Origin: Flavobacterium sp. HJ-32-4
Lineage (GTDB): Bacteria; Bacteroidota; Bacteroidia; Flavobacteriales; Flavobacteriaceae
NCBI RefSeq assembly: GCF_022532105.1
Contig: NZ_CP092832.1
Location: 1,364,001 to 1,428,000, forward strand
Direction of reading: 5' to 3'
Length of the DNA stretch: 64,000 bases
Below, one piece after another: positions 60,146 through 64,000 of this stretch (positions are counted from its first letter, which is position 1; each line of letters opens with the position of its first letter). Made by a program: the position numbers and the translations under genes. The notes under the pieces are model-generated. The model did no database searches and had not been told where the DNA came from. It worked only from the letters and a program-made list of their open reading frames with translations.

Positions 60146-60651
60146 CGCTATCTACCAGGTAAATCCCGTTTACTACACACGACGTATAACGTTGACTGGC
60201 CAGCTATCGTGCATCGGGTCGGGTAAAAACAAGTCTGAGATTGGAAACACCGGACGTTATGAGAATAAAAATCAGCGCACTGTTCTTCTTTTTTCGATAC
60301 TATTTTTCCCGATCGTCGTGTATATTGATCAAAACAGCTGACAAGCTCTGCTAGAAAAAGTCGGCACGGGTCACGCTCCTCAGTTCGAGTATAGATAAAG
60401 CATGGATAAAGCATGGATACTGCACGCGAATGTGACAGTTTTTAGTCTAAAACAGACCGGCCGCTCAAGCGAATCCTCCCGCGTCGGTGCGTCAAAAAGG
60501 GCGTTGCAAACGATCTGCGTCCCCAAACGGAAGTCGCGGCACCCGCCACTGATCAACCACCTCTACCCACTAACTACTCACACTACGATTTCACCCAAAA
60601 AAACACCCGCACCTCACCGCATTTTAGTACGTTTGCCCAAAATTTTTTAGT
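60146..60651. other. Gap before phnA
   Basis: It holds the two-copy unit ATAAAGCATGG (about 60396-60417) and a CCTCCCGCGTCGG piece (60475-60487) like the GACGCAGGAGGG units elsewhere, and ends in the phnA promoter. No gene is convincing. Confidence 0.55.
60628..60635 (+). promoter_or_regulatory. -7 box (TACGTTTG) for phnA
   Basis: Exact match to TAnnTTTG, 16 bp before the ATG at 60652. Confidence 0.6.
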
Positions 60652-60990
60652 ATGGAAAATACCACCTGCCCCGTTTGTCAGTCTCCTTACGCCTATCCGA
60701 TGGACAGCCTCATGGTGTGCCCGGAATGCGGACACGAGTGGAACCCCGATGACGTACCACAGGCAGACGCCGCCAACGAGGTGCGCGATGCCAACGGAAA
60801 CCTGCTGCAGGACGGGGACTCAGTGGTCACCATCAAAACACTTCCGGTGAAAGGATCGGCCCAAAGCATCAAGGCGGGCACGAAAGTGCGTAATATCCGC
60901 CTCGTTCCGGGAAGCGACCATAACATCGACTGCCGCATCGACGGTTTTGGGGCCATGGCGCTCAAATCGGAGTTTGTGAAGAAAGCGTGA
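60652..60990 (+). CDS. phnA: PhnA/YjdM family zinc-ribbon protein
   Basis: This 112-residue protein has an N-terminal zinc ribbon (Cys6, Cys9, Cys23, Cys26: CPVCQ and CPECGHEW) and the C-terminal PhnA domain ([48 protein letters not shown]). The family was named from the phosphonate operon of enteric bacteria but is not required for phosphonate use; its role is unclear. Length is standard. Confidence 0.93.
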   Translation: MENTTCPVCQSPYAYPMDSLMVCPECGHEWNPDDVPQADAANEVRDANGNLLQDGDSVVTIKTLPVKGSAQSIKAGTKVRNIRLVPGSDHNIDCRIDGFGAMALKSEFVKKA

Positions 60991-61447
60991 GGGAGGCGGA
61001 GTGGCTTAGCTCCTGGGTAAAGAGTAACTGAGTAACTGAGTAACTGAGTAACTGAGTAACTGAGGAACTGAGGAACTGAGACCGGCTACTAACTACTGAC
61101 TACCGACTACTGACCACTTACCTTTTTAGCACCTGTGTCCCTGAGTCCCTGAGCAAAGAGTAACTGAGTAACTGAGTAACTGAGGAACTGAGGAACTGAG
61201 GGTGTCGCCGACAAATAAAGGTCCAGTTACCAACCACTTCTATTTCGAGCGAAGCCGAGAAATCTAGGTGTTCCCCAATGTCGAGGTCATTCCGAGCGCA
61301 GCGAAGGACCTTATTGCGGAGCGCCTTAGCTCCTGAGTCCCTGAGTCCCTGAGCGCCTGAGCAAAGAGTAACTGAGTAATTGAGTGTCCAAACATGAACT
61401 ACCAACCACCAACGACCCATCACTGACTACTGATTACTGACTACCGA
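60991..61447. repeat. Repeat-packed gap: GAGTAACT tracts and a REP-like pair
   Basis: GAGTAACT/GAGGAACT 8-mers run at 61019-61080, 61150-61200 and about 61367-61385. CCCTGAGT units lie at about 61137-61155 and 61330-61358, and GACTACTGA repeats at 61090-61115 and 61420-61452. An inverted REP-like pair (TTTCGAGCGAAGCCGAGAAA and TCCGAGCGCAGCGAAGGACC) spans 61240-61312. No gene is seen. Confidence 0.88.
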
Positions 61448-64000
61448 CTACTTCTGCGACTGCGACTGAGACTGCGACTCCTCCTCAATCTCCTCCGTCT
61501 TCTTCGAAAACACCTTAAACTTCGGGGCCGTGTGCGTACCGGTAACCGCTACCGGAACGCCAATCAGTCCAAATGGTGGCAGGCCCACCCGGATGCGAAG
61601 CGCGAGTTTGCCGTCGAAGTTGGTCTTGCCTTCAATGCGCAGGCGGCAAAGGGCAATCTTCATTTTAGTGCGCTCGATGGTGATGACGTTGCGTCGGATT
61701 CGGGTTTTGATATCGACTTTCGAAAGATCCGGGTCATCGATAGCGGATATGGTTTTACGGCTGAGGCCATTAAAGAGGCGAAGGCCCTTGACTTTGATTT
61801 TCTTCAGCGAAACGGTGCCGCCGCCTTCCAGTGAGGGGTAAATGGGCGACATATCGGGGCCCAGTTGTCCTTTTAAGTTGTAATCGACCGACACGATGCC
61901 CTGGGCACTCCCGGCTGAGGTGGCCATTTCGCGAAACATCGGAATCTCGTCATACGCACGGTGGATGTCGAAATCACGCGCCCGGAAACGAAGGTCAAAC
62001 GCGGCACTTTGTGGCGTGAGGTCGTCGTACGAACCATCAAGCTGCAGCGTAGCGCCGGCAATGCCGAGTTGTGCGCCGTTGAGCGTGACTTTTCCACCTG
62101 AAACCCCAACTGTTCCTTTTACGTCGCTGAGTTTGAAGGTGTCGAACAGCACCTGCTTCGCGTTCGCGGTCAGCGAGACGTCGAGGTTGGTGGGCACTAA
62201 GGCTACGCCGGCCACCGTGGCAGTGGCTTCCCCCGCTTGTGGAGTAGGGGAGGCTGTTGTTACGGGCGCACGGAACTCATTCAGGTCAAGCAGGTCCGAT
62301 TCCATACGGAAAGCACCGTGCAGGGTAGCCTTCTCCTCAAAAAAGTAATTGATGGCGTTGGTGAGTTGGCCGTTGAGTGTGAAATCGCTTTGGCCATAAC
62401 GCGCAACGAAGGTATTGAACTGCATCTTTTCGCGGTTAAAGGCAAAAACGCCTTTCTCGATGCGGAGGGTTTTTGGCAGTCCCTCCATCCGGGTGTCAAT
62501 CCGTTCTACCGTTAGTGTACCGCGGTTATTGAGTCGGTTATAGCGACCTTTCGTAGCATCGCTTTGTGTGCCTTTCAGGCGCACGTCGGCGGCAATACGT
62601 CCGTCAACGTCAAGTCCTTTCTGCCGGAATACGCGGTACAACCGTCCGATGTCGAGCGTGCCTTTCGCGCTGAGATCATAGGTGACATCGTCGAGGTTGG
62701 AAAACGACGCCTCCACCCGGAACGGATGACCGGCAAAGGTGAACGAGGCCGGCCGGATGGCGATTTTCGTATCGGCATAACGCCCGTTTTGGTTAGTAGC
62801 GGTAACGTTGAGGTTGAGGTCGGATACAGGCTCCGGATAATACGCCGTTTTCAGGTAGCCGTTGGTCCAGTTGAAGCGTCCGGTGGTGGTAGGAAAGAGG
62901 TGACGGGCCGCGCTGTAGGTACCATTCGATTGTATATTGACGTCGAGTTTTCCTTTCACATCTACCAACGAAACGCCCAGTGCACGGTTGAGTGCGGCCA
63001 GGTCGACGCCTCCCTTCATCTGCGCCTTTACGGAGGTTTCGCCCAGTTTTTTCAGTTCGACCGTCGAGCGGAATTGATCGTTCCCTAATTTGAACGAGAA
63101 AGGCGAGAGTTTCAGGTAAAAGTCTTCCGGATCGAGTGAGGGCAGGGCCGCGTCGAGGTTGAGTTGGATATCCGAGGCCGCCAGAGGCGCTTCCTTATAT
63201 TGTATAAAGCCGTCGGTGATGCGGGTGTGGAACTTGAGGGTCGGACTCCGGTTCGTGCTCGCGTCGTACCGTCCTTTCAACGCCAGCATCAGGTCGATAC
63301 GACCTTCTACCTTCGACTGGTCAAGCCAGGCGGTATAGGCCGGCGGAAGTGCGGTAAAAAGATCTTCAAGGTCACTGCCGTTGGACGTGGCGGCAATGTC
63401 AATATAGTACCCGCTTTTGAGGATGTTGACGACGCCTTTGAAATTGATCGGGAGTTCGTTGATCCGCAGGTCGTTGCGTTGCAAAGCAAATGTAAGGGCG
63501 TTGGTGTTGATGCGCGTGGTCAGTTCGGCGCGTACGTTCTTTTGGGCCATATACGATTCGCCGTCGTAGGAGAAGTCAAGCGATCCGATTTCGGCTTCGG
63601 TTTCGAGGTCGAAAACTGCCTTATCGAGGTCGCCTTTCCCCAAATAATTGAAATCATTTGCCGCTACACGGATCCTGGTCGAGCGGTCGTCATAGCGAAG
63701 GCGGCAGCGGGAAATCCGGATTTTGTCGAGTCGGAGGGAAGCCGATGAAACCGTGTCAGCCGGTTGGGGCGCATCGGCAATGTATACATTGTAATTCGCT
63801 TCGCCCTTCTCGTTGACCTTCACCTGTATGTCGGCATCGTCTACGTAGATTTCATCGATGGCAACGCGTCCGTTAAACAGTAGTTGCGACAGGTTGATGC
63901 CGAAACCGATGCGGTCGGCGGCGGCCAGGGTGTCTTTTTGAAAGGGCGCGGATCCTTTGAGGGAAAAATCATCGAGGGTGACGGTAAGCGAAGGAAAGTG
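61448..64000 (-). CDS. AsmA-family envelope protein (partial, start outside window)
   Basis: The minus-strand frame is open from the right edge to its stop at 61448 (850 codons visible). The visible start region (FPSLTVTLDDFSLKG, then LSQLLFNGRVAIDEIYVDD) and the AsmA C-terminal pattern (DYNLKGQLGPDMSPIYPSLEGGGTVSLKKIKVKG) identify an AsmA-like protein. These large periplasm-spanning beta-groove proteins are linked to phospholipid transport or outer-membrane assembly. The end is odd: the last residues are Ser-Gln repeats (EEESQSQSQSQK), encoded by a GACTGC tract that belongs to the neighbouring intergenic repeat family. Confidence 0.88.
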   Translation of the reverse strand, partial: HFPSLTVTLDDFSLKGSAPFQKDTLAAADRIGFGINLSQLLFNGRVAIDEIYVDDADIQVKVNEKGEANYNVYIADAPQPADTVSSASLRLDKIRISRCRLRYDDRSTRIRVAANDFNYLGKGDLDKAVFDLETEAEIGSLDFSYDGESYMAQKNVRAELTTRINTNALTFALQRNDLRINELPINFKGVVNILKSGYYIDIAATSNGSDLEDLFTALPPAYTAWLDQSKVEGRIDLMLALKGRYDASTNRSPTLKFHTRITDGFIQYKEAPLAASDIQLNLDAALPSLDPEDFYLKLSPFSFKLGNDQFRSTVELKKLGETSVKAQMKGGVDLAALNRALGVSLVDVKGKLDVNIQSNGTYSAARHLFPTTTGRFNWTNGYLKTAYYPEPVSDLNLNVTATNQNGRYADTKIAIRPASFTFAGHPFRVEASFSNLDDVTYDLSAKGTLDIGRLYRVFRQKGLDVDGRIAADVRLKGTQSDATKGRYNRLNNRGTLTVERIDTRMEGLPKTLRIEKGVFAFNREKMQFNTFVARYGQSDFTLNGQLTNAINYFFEEKATLHGAFRMESDLLDLNEFRAPVTTASPTPQAGEATATVAGVALVPTNLDVSLTANAKQVLFDTFKLSDVKGTVGVSGGKVTLNGAQLGIAGATLQLDGSYDDLTPQSAAFDLRFRARDFDIHRAYDEIPMFREMATSAGSAQGIVSVDYNLKGQLGPDMSPIYPSLEGGGTVSLKKIKVKGLRLFNGLSRKTISAIDDPDLSKVDIKTRIRRNVITIERTKMKIALCRLRIEGKTNFDGKLALRIRVGLPPFGLIGVPVAVTGTHTAPKFKVFSKKTEEIEEESQSQSQSQK

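Noticed and set aside
60259..60354. Small plus-strand ORF of 31 codons (MRIKISALFFFFRYYF) before phnA
   Set aside because: No promoter, family or operon context, and the frame looks like a chance A/T-rich reading; a gene is not supported.
61019..61385. Possible CRISPR array from the regular GAGTAACT repeats
   Set aside because: Units are 8 bp with no unique spacers, no 25-40 bp repeats and no cas genes nearby; these are simple tandem repeats.
62564..63088. Plus-strand ORF of 174 codons opposite the AsmA-like gene
   Set aside because: Shadow frame of a recognised AsmA coding region.

Overview
The window reads as a chromosome segment of a Bacteroidota bacterium, most likely a Flavobacteriaceae member. 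It carries gldK(end)-gldL-gldM-gldN of gliding motility and the type IX secretion system (T9SS). It also has several large secreted T9SS-type proteins, a proteorhodopsin of the flavobacterial DTE/Met type with its retinal-forming oxygenase, and promoters with the Bacteroidota -7 box (TAnnTTTG) in place of Shine-Dalgarno-rich leaders.

Layout. 1-3.4 kb: T9SS motor/core genes. 3.4-15.2 kb: housekeeping-like genes (FAD oxidoreductase, DUF983, ABC-F, lipid kinase, App1-type phosphatase, GT4 glycosyltransferase, FemAB/GNAT-like acyltransferase, DUF1761, PAS histidine kinase, CrcB fluoride channel). 15.2-20.1 kb: an accessory operon (three-TM protein of unknown function, SH3-M15 peptidase without signal peptide, small beta protein, outer-membrane-like protein, DNA/RNA endonuclease). 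20.2-33.5 kb: a 2547-residue modular adhesin flanked by an AraC-type regulator, a propeller/Y_Y_Y sensor kinase and a REC-AraC response regulator. 34-36.5 kb: P-type cation ATPase. 36.5-41.4 kb: an orphan T9SS sorting domain, a TSP3-repeat envelope protein and a 980-residue adhesin. 41.4-42.6 kb: a repeat-packed gap. 42.6-50.3 kb: a three-gene accessory operon (giant protein ending in a histidine-kinase-like ATPase; receiver domain fused to a four-TM region; M43-type metalloprotease lipoprotein). 50.4-54.4 kb: an island-like stretch with a tRNA-Arg 3' fragment, a MazG-like/nuclease-helicase pair, a GIY-YIG-like protein and a broken gene. 54.5-57.1 kb: beta-helix protein and small T9SS protein. 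57.6-59.4 kb: divergent proteorhodopsin and blh. 59.6-64 kb: lipoprotein, phnA and an AsmA-like gene running off the right edge.

The most interesting signal is regulatory. Four accessory units (starting at 15447, 37127, 42667 and 53413) carry a near-identical 16-bp inverted repeat, consensus CASGTATTTmTACSTG preceded by an A run. In every case its centre lies 30.5-31.5 bp upstream of a -7-like box, so near -42 from the expected start, the classical position for a class II activator. This joins genes of no obvious kinship (envelope peptidase plus nuclease; TSP3 protein; histidine-kinase-like/receiver-TM/metalloprotease system; GIY-YIG-like protein) into one candidate regulon. The three-gene unit at 42.7-50.3 kb looks like an undescribed phosphorelay ending in a membrane protein rather than a DNA-binding one.

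Intergenic DNA from 33.6 kb rightwards is filled with families of short tandem and dispersed repeats (8-mer GTTACTCA, 7-mer GTAGGCA, 11-mer TATCCATACAG, and two longer REP-like units). One of these runs into the 3' end of the AsmA gene and codes for its Ser-Gln tail. All functions are inferred by eye from motifs and family knowledge; no database search was run.
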